Assembly: GCF_030936135.1 (NCBI RefSeq)
Contig: NC_082598.1
Coordinates: 10,110,687 to 10,174,686, forward strand
DNA: 64,000 nucleotides
Direction of reading: 5' to 3'
Source of the DNA: Gavia stellata
Taxonomy: Eukaryota; Chordata; Aves; Gaviiformes; Gaviidae
In this document: positions 25,361 to 39,214 of the stretch, one piece after another
Position numbering within the stretch: position 1 is the first letter of the stretch
Layout of the letters: every line of letters starts with the position of its first letter
Program-made: the position numbers and the translations under genes
The notes under the pieces: model-generated
Seen by the model: the letters and a program-made list of their open reading frames with translations, nothing else
What the model was told of the DNA's origin: nothing
The model's database searches: none

Positions 25361-28300
25361 ACAGCCGCGTTGTTTCTTAATACTAAAAAAACCAACGCAT
25401 ATGAAGAGCTAAAGTGAGAATGAGAGAAAACACACTTCTGATGATGCAGTATACTGATGATATCCAAATTTGCAGTATACTAGGGGCTATGTCAGAGTTT
25501 CAGTGGAGGCAACTCCACAATTAAAACATTTTTGTCTTCTGTGTCTCAGTCTTACAGAGTACATTTCTCCCCAAACAGCTCCAGCTGATGAAGCTTTATG
25601 CTATTCATGCTATACAGAAAGCTAAGAAAATGGTGGTCACTGTAACAGTCACGATAAATCCAATACAGAATCTGACATAACAAATAATCTTATAGACCAT
25701 CATTTAAACCATTCCAAAATTATTATAATTCTGAAAGTACAAACTGCTTATAATAGCCAAAGCTGGAATAAATATACGAAATTCCCATTCCTCTTAATGC
25801 AAAGCTGCTTATCTAAGTTACTTGTAATGTGCATTATTCCAACTTCCAACTTAGTATTTCTTCAAACATCACATTCACTGTTTCTAAATGTAGTCTGCTT
25901 GTCTGAAATTTTTAACCAAGATACAAAAAATCAATGTTATATAAAGTGCTCTTTCCTGATACTGATGATGCATAGTATGAGTCACCACTTCAAAGCCTCC
26001 AACACACCACACAAGCAACATTCTTTTAAGTTGCAAATAAACCCTAAAGTGGTTTCTCCTGTCTTGCTTCTAAGGAAGCATCCTCAGTTCCCAATAGCAA
26101 ATTGCCACTTTGTCAGTCAGGAGAAAATAAGTTCTACAAGCAGAAATGAATGCTTCTAAAGAACACATACATCTCCTTTAACTCAAAATGCAAATATTGC
26201 CCAGACCTGTTGTTTTTTAAGCTTTTAAAAACAGGCTAGGAAAAAAACAAGTCACCAGTAAAATCTTAATATTGTATCTTTTTTAATTTCTTTTATGGGA
26301 TTTTTACAGTGAATTTGTGGTATGGTTCCATGATCTGTAACAGAAGGGCAGGGAGGGGGAAGAGGATCAGAGCATCTTAAAGTTTAGGCACACAAACAAG
26401 TTACTGCCCGTTATCTGGTTTATGGTGACTGCTGTGCACGCTCTTTGCCAGTGGCAAATGACAGGCAATCGGAGGTAAAGATTCACTCAATAGAAGACAG
26501 TTAAGCTAAATAAAATAATTTCACTGTTGCCAGAATAAGTAGACATCTGATCATGTGCAATAATCTGTTGGTATTACTTGGCCCTGAAAAAATCCTAAGA
26601 GAGAAAACCATCTTATTTGAACGGAAAGAAAAATTGAAAGTTATTCTTGCTCAGGAAATGATCATTCCTTCTTGGCTGGTGACAACTTCATCAATGGGAA
26701 ATTCTCTCTCATTGAGTTTCAAGCACTTACACGCTCCATCCACACAAGCTATATACACACCTGCTTGTGATGTTTACTACTGCCCAGCCAGACATCTGCT
26801 TCAGCCCAGGCAACAAATGCTGCAGATACAGGCTGTGAAGAGCCCAGCACTAAGAGGCCACTGTTGGCAACAGTCCAGTTAGAAGCCCACCCAGATTCAT
26901 ATGATTTCTTGACTTAACAGTGACAAGAACTCCTTCCTTTAAAAAAAATCTCTCCTGGAAATCATGTTGCCTGCCTTTAAAAGCATCACTGAACAGTTAA
27001 TATACCAAGGTTTTTAATCTTCTGATTAACTTAACTGCTTAAGCTTCCCCAAAAATATAGACTCTGAAAACATATACTGCGAAGAGTGCAAGTACCGTAG
27101 CATGATGATGTCTGATAGTAGTGCAACCACTCTAGTTCAGGAGAAAAAAATTCAACAACTATATGTACAGCTATAAATTAAATAGCTCATTAGCTAACAG
27201 TAACTAAGGTTTAGCAAAGTCTTCCAAGTAGATAGTCCACCTCAAGTATACCTCACAGCTTCCAAATACTACACTTATTACAAAACTGTAATGATGTAGT
27301 CAAGATATGGGTATAGATAAATGTGTACACCTATACACACGAACACATCTATAACCAAGGCACCTGAAGAAGTCACAAGAGAAATGCAACACTTTGGATG
27401 GCATTTACAAACAACAAGTGAAAGGATGTCCAGACCAACTGAAGCAGGTCTGTGAACAGAAAAGCAGATAGTTGCCAAGGATCACCCCAAACCCACAGAA
27501 CTGAGTGATACAGCACAAACAAGAGATGATGCTCCACTGGTAGAAGTAAATCTCAACAGAAGACAATGGAATTTCCTTTCCTAGGGAACTATTTCTGTCA
27601 TCTCTCGCTGTGAGAAGAACCAGTGAGCACAACGCACATCTCTACATTTAAGGACTCAGAACAGAAAAGCAGCACTAATGAGGTGCTTACAACTGCCTGA
27701 ATTTATTCTCCCCGGCAATCATTTTAGAAGAAAAAGTATATAGTAACACTACAAACATTCAATCAAAAATATGTTTAACACATTTTCATCTTTTTCCTTC
27801 TTTAAGAGGAATACTTCCAATTGGAGCAAGGTCCCTATTTGTCTTTTCCAATGTCACAATCTATAAAGGTCTTGCCTTTTATCACTGAAGCAAAACTAAA
27901 AATGTTACCTATGTTGGATCATCTCTGATAAATACTAATGGCATTTTACACTGTAGAAGCAGCTTTATTCTTGTCTCTACTTCGTCTATTTTGAAAATTT
28001 AGCAATTACATTTCTCAGCTGTGTTCACATGATTTCTAGCAAGGTGATCCTGAAAAAAATTGTTTCTTCAAGAAAGTGTTGTTTTGTGATGAAATACAGT
28101 GTTGTTAACTCGTGTTAATAATTTAATTTCTAATTTACAAGTAGAAAATTGAAGGTTGGCATTTTGGTCAAATATTGCCATTTTTTACATCCAAGCCTCT
28201 ATTGTAATTGAGCCAAAACCAGTGAAAAACCAGCGAGAGGTGGTATGTGTCAGAGCTGAGCTCTGGCAACAGTATCAGCACCTTGTGAATAAAGCATTCC

Positions 28301-28444
28301 ATCAGTTATGCAAAAGTAACCCCACCAAAAATAGTAAGTTATGAATATAATTAAAATGGCTGTGAATGGCAGAAATGGCAGTACTTAAGTACTTATCTTC
28401 AGTTGACTGCACCAAATTTTGAGGAGATCCCCACATTTCTAGCC

Positions 28445-28466
28445 TTTTTTTTTTTTTTTTTTTTTT
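28445..28466 (+). repeat. Poly(T) tract of 22
   Basis: Pure T22 run, equal to poly(A) on the minus strand. The sequence to its right does not resemble the 3' end of a known retrogene or SINE. Confidence 0.95.
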
Positions 28467-31400
28467 ACACTAAGACTTAAGCAGACATCATCATCTTTTA
28501 TTGTAACCAGAGCACAGGTGGAAAGCTAGCTGAGATGCCTAACATGCCTCTTTGCATTCTAATGTGAATTCACAATTTCCTCAACCCCCACCCACTTCTT
28601 TTTGCTCTGCAACTTCAGTTCCAGGACAGTTCAACTGCAACATCACTGCAGAGATGCGAGGTGCAGGGAAGATAAAAATACAAGGAGGTTAAACAGTCAT
28701 GATTAACATAAGACCCTGATACTGCCTGAGGAACAGAAATTCTGAATATGTCTGAAGATACCTGAACTAAATATCTGAACAAAAACCCCAGAGTTTTAAC
28801 TCTCCAACACTTTTCCACATAGCAGAAACTCATTCCCCTACCGTGAACAACCACGTGAGCATTAGCCAATATAACATTCTAAACTCGAACTTGCTGATAC
28901 AAGAGTTCAGCTTCCTTCCACTAGGAAGCAGTGTTAAACCAATGAATAAATGGTTGGGACAAAGTCACCTAGCTCCAGACTATATTCAGTGAAATGGGCA
29001 GTACTGATTTCAGTATAGCAATCCATCAAAATCAATGTGACTTCATAGTCTAAAATGAGTACCACACAAAGCACTGAACTCAAGTTCCTTGGTATACAAT
29101 AAGAAATCTGAGAGTTTGCTAACTAATGGACCTGTATTAATATTTGTGAAAGAAGGGGAGGACAAGCTCTCGAAGGGGCAGACCTCAATCTATAGTCCCT
29201 CAGCACGTAGAATTCAGTACCTTAGATCAAACTGAGAAAGCCGTATGTAGATTTAAATAAACTACATGCAGTAGCATATTAGGGATTCAGAATTGCAAAT
29301 TACAGAATTTACCATTATCACACTTTAAAAGTTACACTGTATCAGGAAACCTACTCCAGAACTACACTGTACTACTAATTTAACTTATTCTTAGGTAAAA
29401 GGAAGAGGACAACACAATCAGCTTCTATGAACATTACTTACTGGTTTTATTATCTTAGTTCCTGGTTGGATTACTTTCTAGAATAAGTGACTAGTTTAGC
29501 ATTAGCACTAAATTCAGCCTGCATTATTACTGCTCCTAAAACTAGAATAAACTATGGCAAAAACTGGCCACTCAGAACAAGTCAACACAACCTTGGTAAA
29601 ATAAGTAAAAAATTCAGTACATGTTAAAATGAAAATGATGCTACATTAAATAACCTCAAGGAATATCTGCAACTACAGTTAAAATTCACATACCCTGTAC
29701 AACTAACCTTCTTCAGGTTCAGTTCTTTACTTCTCTCTCAAAAAAGATTATTTCCCCACATGATTATTTTCTCTTGCCTTCCCTACTAATCCCATAGTTA
29801 TTCACAGTGATAAGATGGCCATGAGAAAACAAAAAGCATACATTTGATTGCAGCATACCATTCAATAACTGTCTCAATCCTGCTTTGTCTTGAAATGTTA
29901 AATAAGTGTTCTATTTTGCCTTTTCATAAAGTATGAACAACAGGTTTTTAAATCTAACATGTTAATGAATAATTATAACTAAATCCTTTGAAAGCCATCA
30001 CATTTTTTTAAAAAACAGCATATAATACAGTATGTGTCACATTATAACCTAAGACTAAAACATAGTAATACAGGAATACACCAGCACACCACACAACACT
30101 TCTTTTTCTGCTCTCCGCTATTCGTACCAGGGGTTGACGGGAACACATTCTCTACAGTTGCTATTTCAAACTTGCATCCATGGAGGGAAGAGACCACAAA
30201 GTTCAGCAGCTCTCAACTTCACAAATGGTGCAGATCAACACTGTTTTGGTATGACTTTGCTAAACATACTCTCCAGCAGACAGCAGCATGAGGAGTGTGG
30301 CTGTGACTGTGATCCCACTCACCATCTCCCTTCCTGGCTGTAGCTACAAGTGTGCAATGTGGCACTCAAAGTTCATGACAAACTATCTTCTTTTTTTGCC
30401 ATAGGTCTGCAGTTTGCACGTCTTTCTTTTTACAAGTTTCCTTTTTTTCTTTTAAAAATTTAAGAAAACAATGCAAAAAGAGCAAAGTGTTTTCAGATTA
30501 CATAGTTTATGGGCACAGATATTCAGCCATTTCTAACCCCACTTAACACAAGAAATCTGCTGAGCAGGACACTGGGCTTGAAGCCAAGATATCTACATCC
30601 TTTTCCTAGTGCTGTCACTCATTCACTGAGGAAGCTTCAGTCATCACCTCCACAGCTCTGAATGAAACTCTCTTTGCTTTAATGTTTTAGGTTTCTTTTT
30701 TTTCCCCTCACAATGATTAACATGTTGTCAACAGCTAAATCCAAAAGCCTTAGAATATTTAGCTAAGCACATCAGCAAATTCCTCCATAGAACACATCCC
30801 ACCCAAGCTCTCCCACTCCAGAATGGACCTCTGGTGAGAGTTAAAGAGACAAAGTAAGCTACGGAGTCAGAGCACACCAGCAATCAAAGGTTTCAACTAG
30901 CTGGTGAGACAGGATACCTCCTCCTCCAGCAACAGAGCAGACCAAAAATCACATCTCAAGCATTCCTGTCAGCACATGCAGAGAGTTTCCCAAAGGCAGG
31001 GTCCCTCCCAGGGTCCCAGGCTTCAGGAGAAGGAACCCCTATCCCAGCTGCAACCAAGGGAAGCAGGTCCAGGGAGAAGTTGCACATCTTGGGCTTGTGG
31101 GGTTTTGCAAAACACAGCTAGCACTTGGAACCACACAGTCGCATACACAAAGAGCTTCCCATATCGAATGACAGCCTTGGCTGCAGATTCCTGGTTTGGG
31201 GAAACAGTTTTTCCACCACATCACTTCTTGCCATGAAGACCAACTTGTACAAATGTGAGAAGTCAAAAAAAAAGATCAGATATTATAGCATAAATGACCA
31301 GCATAAGGAAGTATTACATCTTTCCCCACACTCCCTTCACGTTGAAAAAAGCTGGAAGTCAGCAGAATACTGCAGAAACCCATAAGCGTAAATTAAAAGG

Positions 31401-33758
31401 AAGTCTCAAAATTCGCACAACTGAAATACAAGAAATATATGATAATGAAGCAGTTATTTTCCTGAGTTTGGCCTTCAGAGGACATGTCTAAAGGATCACC
31501 TAAACAGGGAGAGTCAAGAGAAAGAAGACAAGTTAGCCAAAGGCATTATATCAGCACACAAATTAAAGCACATTAAACTCTTGTAAGGACATTCCCTCCA
31601 GGAAGATCAACCTGAAAATCAAACAAAGGCCATCTTCTCCTCTGCAAATGGGCATAATGCACTTAAAGTTACAGGCATTAATCTCTCATCTTTAGTTAAT
31701 TGTATCAACTCTCCTGAATGTGACTGGATAGGCAACCCCTTAGACATAAATGGCATAAAGAGTGAGCACTTACACCTCATAAAAAACCTACCTAATTATT
31801 GGCAAAACTGTAGATGATATAAAAACATAAGACTTGAGAGAGTAGAAGCTTCAGCACTTTCTTCTTCCAGGAAGAACAGCATTAAAAACCTCTGTAAGGG
31901 ATAACACAGCACCCTCCTGAAATGCCTGCAAGCAGGACACTGCCTGCTGGTAGCTACATGCAGGCTCTTTCTCCACTGGCTTTTCTTACATATTATTCAA
32001 GAACTCTTAACTTTGCTTCCCCCAGAAGCCCTTTCCTTCCCCACCCCACGCCCTTTGCAGCAGTGCAAAAATGCAGATGAACAACTGATACAAGACAAGC
32101 CTTTAGTATACTGTATGGTGCATATTTTTAAGAAAAACATATTTAAAAACACGTTTAAACATGGTCTCTTGGAGTATTCATAGGTTTAAGTTTCTAAAAC
32201 TTACTTGGACTCATTTATTTCCCTTTGGGCAGCAGAATTATGATGATATATTTTTCTTTAACTAGTACAGAAGGTTTACCATCTCCTAGACTACTTGATT
32301 CAGTATTAACACATAAAAACTACAGCTTGCCGAAGGATAATAGGGTTTCCTTGGTGCTCTCCGCCTTAATAAGCCAACTTGCATTGGCTTCAAAATCAGT
32401 CTATCCCTGACAGTTCTACACCACCTTTAAGTAAAGATAATATAATTTCAGTGCGATGTCATATGCCCTTCCCTTCATACATTTGAAACATATCACACAT
32501 TTTTATTAAGCTAAATTCTAATGCAGCTGACCGAAAACAACCAAGTGAAGGCCACACTGAGGTGCCTATTATCCTGACATTTGAAGTACAGAGCTGAATA
32601 AACTAACATGCCTGAAAACCTTCAAATAATAGATTCCATTAAGTTGCAGGTAGCACTACAGTTATTTTGGTTTATGCTTTGGTGTACTTCAGAAATCACA
32701 CAGAAATTTCATATTATCTCAGCTGGTGCATTACCCACATGCTTTAATAAACAAGAAAAGTTTACCAGAGTTAATTCAGTGATGACATTTTTTAAGGATA
32801 AAAACTAGAAATAAAGTATTTATTAGTTGCCTAGTCTATCTGTAAAGAAAAAATATAGCAATCTCATGCTATTCCTTGCTGCATGATGCGATCTCCGCAC
32901 ACAGAACTCAGAATGGCAGGATTCTTTTAGGCTACCCTTGCAAACTCGTTACATACATTACCTTCAAACAGGCACATAACAGGCCTATTTCTATTCTGCT
33001 GATTCCAAAGTTTCTCTTGCAGAGCAAGTCTGTCAAATTTGTCAAACGCTGGAAGCACAGAACATGCAGTAGCAGAAAAATTTGGAAGGTTCAAAACCTT
33101 TGCAAGAAAACATTAACATAGTGTCCAAACCTTTTTCAGACCTAAAAAAATTATTTAAAGCCTTTAAGCTACTGCTGAACAAAGCAAAAGATTCTCTTCA
33201 CAATGTGAAAATGGTAGGTAATAGTTATTGTGAATGAATGATTGTATCTTCCTGCAAGGCTTGGGTTTAATCATTCAGTCGTATTATGTGCTGGCTTGAC
33301 TAGTGCTGTCCATAAAGAATGCAGGCTCTCTACAGTTATTTCAAGTAATCTTTTGCAAATACCATACCTTTGAAGAACCACTCACTGATTCAGTTTTGTG
33401 AACTAATTCACCTCAAGCACAAACAACCCTCCAAGAGAGGGCTATGCAGCGCCAGAGCACCTCGCCATCTGAACTGCGCTTCTGCTACTCACAGAGCTAA
33501 ACGAAGTTTAGTTTCCTGACTTACTTTCAGGATACAATTCTCTAGTGTCAAATGAGACAAACTCCACACTGAAGCTTTCTTTGCAACTATGAAGAGACTT
33601 TAAATAGTTGCCAACTATATTTTGCCACAGCCAGCAAGACAAAAGCTTTAACTGCTCACAGTAGTCACACCCATGTATTTTTTTTTAAATCATTACTACA
33701 CTGTAAACACAAGAAACTACGGATGAGAAACATTAAAAAAGAGCAAGATCAATATTAA

Positions 33759-34758
33759 AATCACAGAACCACAGAATGATAAGGGTTGGAAGAGACCTCT
33801 GGAGATCATCTAGTCCAACCCTGCTCCCCCCCCGCCCCCGCCAGAGCAGGTTCACCCAGAGCAGGTTGCACAGGAATGCGTCCAGGAGACTTTTGAATAC
33901 CTCCAGAGAAGGAGACTCCACAACCTCCCTGGGCAGCCTGTTCTAGTGTTCTGCCACCCTCAAGGTAAAGAATTTCCTCCTCATGTTTAGATGGAGCTTC
34001 CTATGACCAAGTCTGTGCCCGTTACCTCTCGTCCTGTCACTGGGCACCACTGAACAAAGACTGGCCCCATCCTCCTGGCACCCACCCCTGAAGTATTTAT
34101 AAGCATTAGTAAGATCCCCCCTCAGTCTTCTCTTCTCCAGACCACAAAGACCCAAGTCCCTCAGCCTTTCCTCATAAGAAAGATGTTCCAGTCCCCTAAT
34201 CCTCTTCGTAGCCCTTTGCTGCACCCTCTCCAGCAGCTCCCTGTCCTCCTTGAACTGGAGAGCCCAGAACTGGACACAGTACTCCAGGTGCGGCCCCACC
34301 AGGGCAGAGTAGAGGGGGAGGATAACCTCCCTCGACCTGCCTGCCACACTCTTCGTGATGCACCCCAGGATGCCATTGGCCTTCTGGGCCCCAAGGGCAC
34401 ATTGCTGGGTCATGGTCATCCTGTTGTCCCCCAGTTCTCCCAGGTCCCTTTCCACAGAGCTGCTCTCCAGGAGGTCAGCCCCTAACCTGTACTGATGCAT
34501 GGGCTTATTCCTCCCCAGGTGCAGTACCCTACACTTGCCTTTGTTGAATTTCATAAGGTTCCTCTCTGCCCAACTCTCCAGCCGGTCCAGGTCATGCTGA
34601 ATGGCAGCACAGCCTTCTGGTGTGTCCGCCACTCCTCCCAGTTTTGCATCATCAGCAAACTTGCTGAGGGCACACTCTATCCCTTCATCCAGGTCATTGA
34701 TGAATATATTGAACAGGACTGGACCCAGTACAGACCCCTGGGGAACACCACTTGTTAC
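33759..34758 (-). mobile_element. CR1 LINE, 3' 1 kb, well preserved
   Basis: The element is on the minus strand. Its 3' end lies at about 33,759, where plus-strand TCACAGAACCACAGAATG is the complement of the usual CR1 tail. It is truncated at its 5' end near 34,758, in the middle of the reverse transcriptase. One frame is open for about 272 codons (34,758 to 33,943). It contains the [10 protein letters not shown] block, the RT catalytic box FADD intact (in [11 protein letters not shown]) and the thumb/C-terminal region ([18 protein letters not shown]). The frame then meets a TAG at 33,943-33,945 where the family has Trp (EH-W-NRLPRE), after which the normal C-terminus resumes. As a 5'-truncated copy it cannot move. 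A C-rich run sits in its 3' UTR at 33,823-33,841. Confidence 0.92.
33943..34758 (-). pseudogene. CR1 ORF2 reverse transcriptase C-terminal fragment
   Basis: This is the coding part of the 33.8-34.8 kb CR1: the end of the RT palm, including the FADD box, and the thumb. It lacks the endonuclease and the first RT blocks because of 5' truncation, and it is cut by a nonsense codon (TGG to TAG) near the end of the protein. Only one stop in about 270 codons suggests a fairly young insertion compared with the other copies here. Confidence 0.88.
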
Positions 34759-37700
34759 AAGATGATTTACACAAAAGTAACTGTATTAGTTATTATGACA
34801 ATTTTCCTATTTAGTCCATTTTAAAACCTTCATCTAAACCAGAATTTACAAAAACACACCTTTGAGCCACAAACCAAGCATGACTGCAGTCAGGATTATA
34901 TTTGAATGACTTTGTTTTTAAATAACCAAGAAAACTATTTCTCTCATAATCACTTTATATCTTATCCTTTCCAGTTTTGAAACACTGCCCAGTTTCTGTT
35001 CCTCCATAACCAGCCTAAGAGGCATATTTAAGACTTAAAGAAAAAAGCAGACCCTGTTACAGATCAGTATCCCCTTACACCACACAAGGATTTGGTCTTT
35101 TCCTGATCAAAGACAGTATTTGTTCTTCCATCACTTCCACACTGTATCACTGCAAGGCGACTGCAATACAATTAAGGTTTTATGAAGTATGCCAGAAGAG
35201 TGTAAGATGGACAAGAAAAGGTAAGTTAGAATTTTCATACTGAATTCCTATCTACAGCCTCAGACATTGTATTAAACAGCGTTATTTCAAATAGTAGGAT
35301 TCAAACAAGTTTCTTGTCAGTGAATTATCACACTTAACATTTACAAAAATTTTATCCCTTCTGAAAAACTAAACATGGTTATACACAGTCAAATGATACA
35401 GCGTAGATAACTAAAGCCATTTGCCTGTTTCTAGACAGGAAGACACGCTAATACACCGAAATAGTTGTCACATAAGACATTACAAATTCTTTAATGAAAT
35501 TACATTAGAGCTCGTATTTAATGTAATATTTTAAATTGTTCATAGAAGTTTAAGATCCAAAATAGCCCATGGCTTATTTTGTAAAGCACTTTGCACTCTG
35601 GTCCCTTCTAACTTTTTACCACGTAGTCAATTATTTAACCACAGTGGTCTCATCATGGAGTTACTAACCAAAACAGTAAAGAATAAGTTGCATCAAAAGT
35701 CTCTGGCATTTTCCTTTAATTAAAAAAATATTTCATGTTCAAAAAAATTAATAAAATAGGAGACATAACTAATCAAAATAAGCTTCAAACCAGGCATATT
35801 TACTATAGGTTTCTTGGCAGACAAACTACCACAATAAATCCCTCATGAAGCTCTATTTTGTTCATGTATTCCTCAGATTACCAAATGAAAAAAATAAAAC
35901 CTTCAGGATTTCAGAAAAGTGTTCAGAACACTGGAAAAAGTAATAAATATCTCATAGCCCCTTGCTTCCACTTCCCAAATAATCATAGTATTTTGAACTT
36001 GATTGATTGCTTTATTTCCTCCTTCCCTCTCTCCTCCCCACATTTTGATTGGGATAATCCCTCCTCTGAAAGCATACAATAACTTAGTAAATACAAATAA
36101 ACTTCAACTTCCACATTATTCATTCTTTGCCAATATAATGTCTAAATCTATCATCACCTTATCAACTTTCTATGTTAAAGCAAAAAAAAAAAATCAACTT
36201 TCCACATTATAATCAAGAAAGAAAAGGCACATTTTAAGTAAAATAGTAACTTGGACATTTCCCAAATAAAGATCTGGTAAGTCTTAAAAACATCTGAAAC
36301 TATTCTAGAAGTTGGTCAATCACACATGAAGCAGTTCTGCTAAGCACAGGCTCAAACAGGAGCTCCATTAGGTGCTTTGATATACAAATTCCCACAAGTT
36401 GTTTCATACGGCATACACAGCTCTTGTATACTGTGCCAAAAATATAGCCCATTACTAAAGTGCAACTAATTATCATCATCTGAATGTGCTCCACAAAGCA
36501 CAGAAAGATAATCTGACCTTAAATCCAGAAGAAAATGGAACAATGAATGAGAATATTGTAATAATTTTCTTTGCTATCAGAAGTAAGATAGACATGCCTT
36601 TGAATAGATTGTTTTGGGGCAGTCAAACCCATATGCAAATGCCTAAGCCGAAATTCAACTGATTCAAAGAATAATAGCTTTGATAATACTGTGAAAGTTT
36701 TCAGTGGTTCTAATTTGATACTATCAAGATTATTTTTGTGCAACACCAATCACCAACAGGTAGAAGCTTTAATTACTAATTAATCAAGGACAGAGAATAC
36801 TAAAAAGAACAAAGTCAGAAAGCATCAAGAAAAAAAATTGTGCCCATATATCTCAACAAAACCAATATTTATTTTTTCCTATTGAAACCTATTCTATGAA
36901 AAATTTTCACCTCAGTTTTACTCAGAGGTAGGATTCCCCCCTATTCACTAGCACGTATTTTGGAAAGGCAGATCTTCCTTCTGGGGTTATGTTACTGAAC
37001 AAAGACTTTTAGAACATGTCAAGGAGAAAAGTCCAAACAACTCATCTGGTTTGGGTTTTTAGTAAACCATCTTCCCAAAAGTGCTTGATCATCACCCCTA
37101 TAGCAGAGTTTGTGATTTTGTGTGAGTCACCTAGAAGTAGTGAAATCTGTTATGAGACCCAACACCAGTGTTCAAGAATTTCTGGTTTCTAGTCACGTAC
37201 AAACGTACACGAATTTCATGTACAAATTCAGTAGTGTTTTAAACCCTGCCACAGCACTAGCTTTAGCTCTTTGCTATGGAAAACAAAAGAGCATGAAAGA
37301 CTGATGTTAAAGAACGCACTCTACCTTTAAAAAGAAGCTACAAATCCTTTCAATCCCTAAACCCATCACTTTAAACTTCTGTGGCAACTTTAATAGTTAG
37401 TTACATATTATACAGAAAAGCTGTTGATGCCATACTCTCTTGTAGCATTTCCAGCTAGTTTTCAGATTGATTGCCCACCTGTAGGTGCCAACAGCACCAA
37501 AAACCCATTCAGGAATTAGCACAAAACAGTGCATATTTCAACAGTAAATGCTAACTGTCTAAACTTTCTCCAGAAAAAAACAAACATCGTAATTCAGTGG
37601 ACAGAACCAAGTATTAGCAGCTTTTGCTTATTACACATACTTCACATGATACACCTCACTGTGACCAAGTCACTTCTACTATGTGGCAAGATTGATGCAT

Positions 37701-39214
37701 CCATCATCTATCATCACATTTGCTACAGTTACACAGTGTCTGTGTGCTTGGAAATTCCAGCTATACTGTGGTCCCACAAACATCAGAAAATAAGATTTAA
37801 TTTTAGTCATTTGTGATCTTGCATATCTATCTGTAGGGGCGGCAGTTTTTTGAGTTTGTTGGCCCAGTAAGGTCTATAATGCAGCTTTGTAGAACTTGGT
37901 TGGAAGACTCAGGAGCTATCAACAAACTTCAAATTTATTTCTCCAAAGGAAAACAATGAGGGAGAAAAGAGATTGCAACTGAAGGATTTGGGGCAGTCGA
38001 GTGTTGATGTTTTGGTTTCTTTAATTTCGCTGTAAAAAACATCATGCAGGATGAGAAAGTAACGCACAAAAATACATTACATAGGATGACCTTGTCAACA
38101 GCTGGCCTTTAACACTGCACATGTATCATGTCTTTGATCCTAACCAGCTGTAAAAATATGTGCTGCTTATTCAAACAGACAGAAAAAAAACTAGAAAAAA
38201 GACACAGTTTATCTTCATGAGTACTCTTTATCTCCATCTGCTGCTCAGCTAAACATTTCAGAGAGAAAGAAGAATTCCAGGAGAGATTAGTAGAAATCAG
38301 TTTCATTGTAAGTTTAAACATTTACAAACCTTAATTTATCCCATTCTTTTGTAAGCAATGCACTATACAGATTATCTGTATACTGAAAAAATCTGTATCT
38401 AATTCCCTGCAGCCTCTGCTACCTGTACAGCACCCATAGGTATTCAAATTTGGAATTAGTACTCTATAATCAGATTAATTCAGATGTCATATGACAAATT
38501 GAGGGCTCTGCCTTACCATATTGTTAAATCAAGCTGCAACTCAAGTTTTGTGTCCCATTCTCATATGACCTTTTGCTTGAGTTCACCAATTCTTTAGAAA
38601 AAGCTGCTAGAAATATTAGTTAAAACTCAAACATTGCTGATGTTCAGAAGAGTGAAACAGTGGGGATACAACAGGGGCTAATGCAGCCACTTTGGGTAAT
38701 CTGAATTATTCCCCAGGGTGGTTACTTTACCCTCAAGGTTTGCAAGTTTAATACATTAAGGCAAAGTACCGTAAAATATTGAAATCAAGACAACTTCAGG
38801 TCACTTTGTTTTTTAGAAGAGGCCTGAGTTGTGCAGGAGTCTTGAGCTGGCCATGTCTAAAAGTGCTTTTTATGTGACATTCATCTACACAGATGATGAT
38901 CAAAAAGGTAAGTGCAATAGATTGGTAGAACCTAGCTAGCTTTAGCCAAACTGGCACAGGCAATGGAAAAGAAGATATTGAGGACTAGAAACCCCAGGAG
39001 AAACCCCAAAAAATCCTGGTAACTACTTTAACCCATATCAATTCAACATTCATGCTATAATATAAGCCATACTACAATGATCCCTTTTCTCTGCTGAGAG
39101 TTCCGAGAGATGACAATCGAGAGTATACTGAATGGGGCCTGACAACCCTAACTATCTTTCTCAAATTATTTTAGCTAGTTCCTGGTATTAAGAACAATCT
39201 GTCAAACCTTTTTA
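34759..39214 (-). other. ZFYVE28: ZFYVE28 intron 1, no feature seen
   Basis: AT-rich sequence between two CR1 copies. Short frames at 36,300-36,749 and 37,529-37,816 show no known motif. Confidence 0.55.

Larger units (their letters stand above)
19665..33758 (-). other. ZFYVE28: ZFYVE28 intron 1, no gene seen
   Basis: AT-rich intronic sequence apart from the simple repeats listed separately. Slightly GC-richer patches are at 21,780-22,010 and 30,900-31,130. No coding exon, LINE or LTR was recognised. Confidence 0.55.

Noticed and set aside
28445..28466. Poly(T) as the tail of a minus-strand retrogene or SINE
   Set aside because: The sequence beside it shows no coding or SINE-like structure; taken as a simple repeat.
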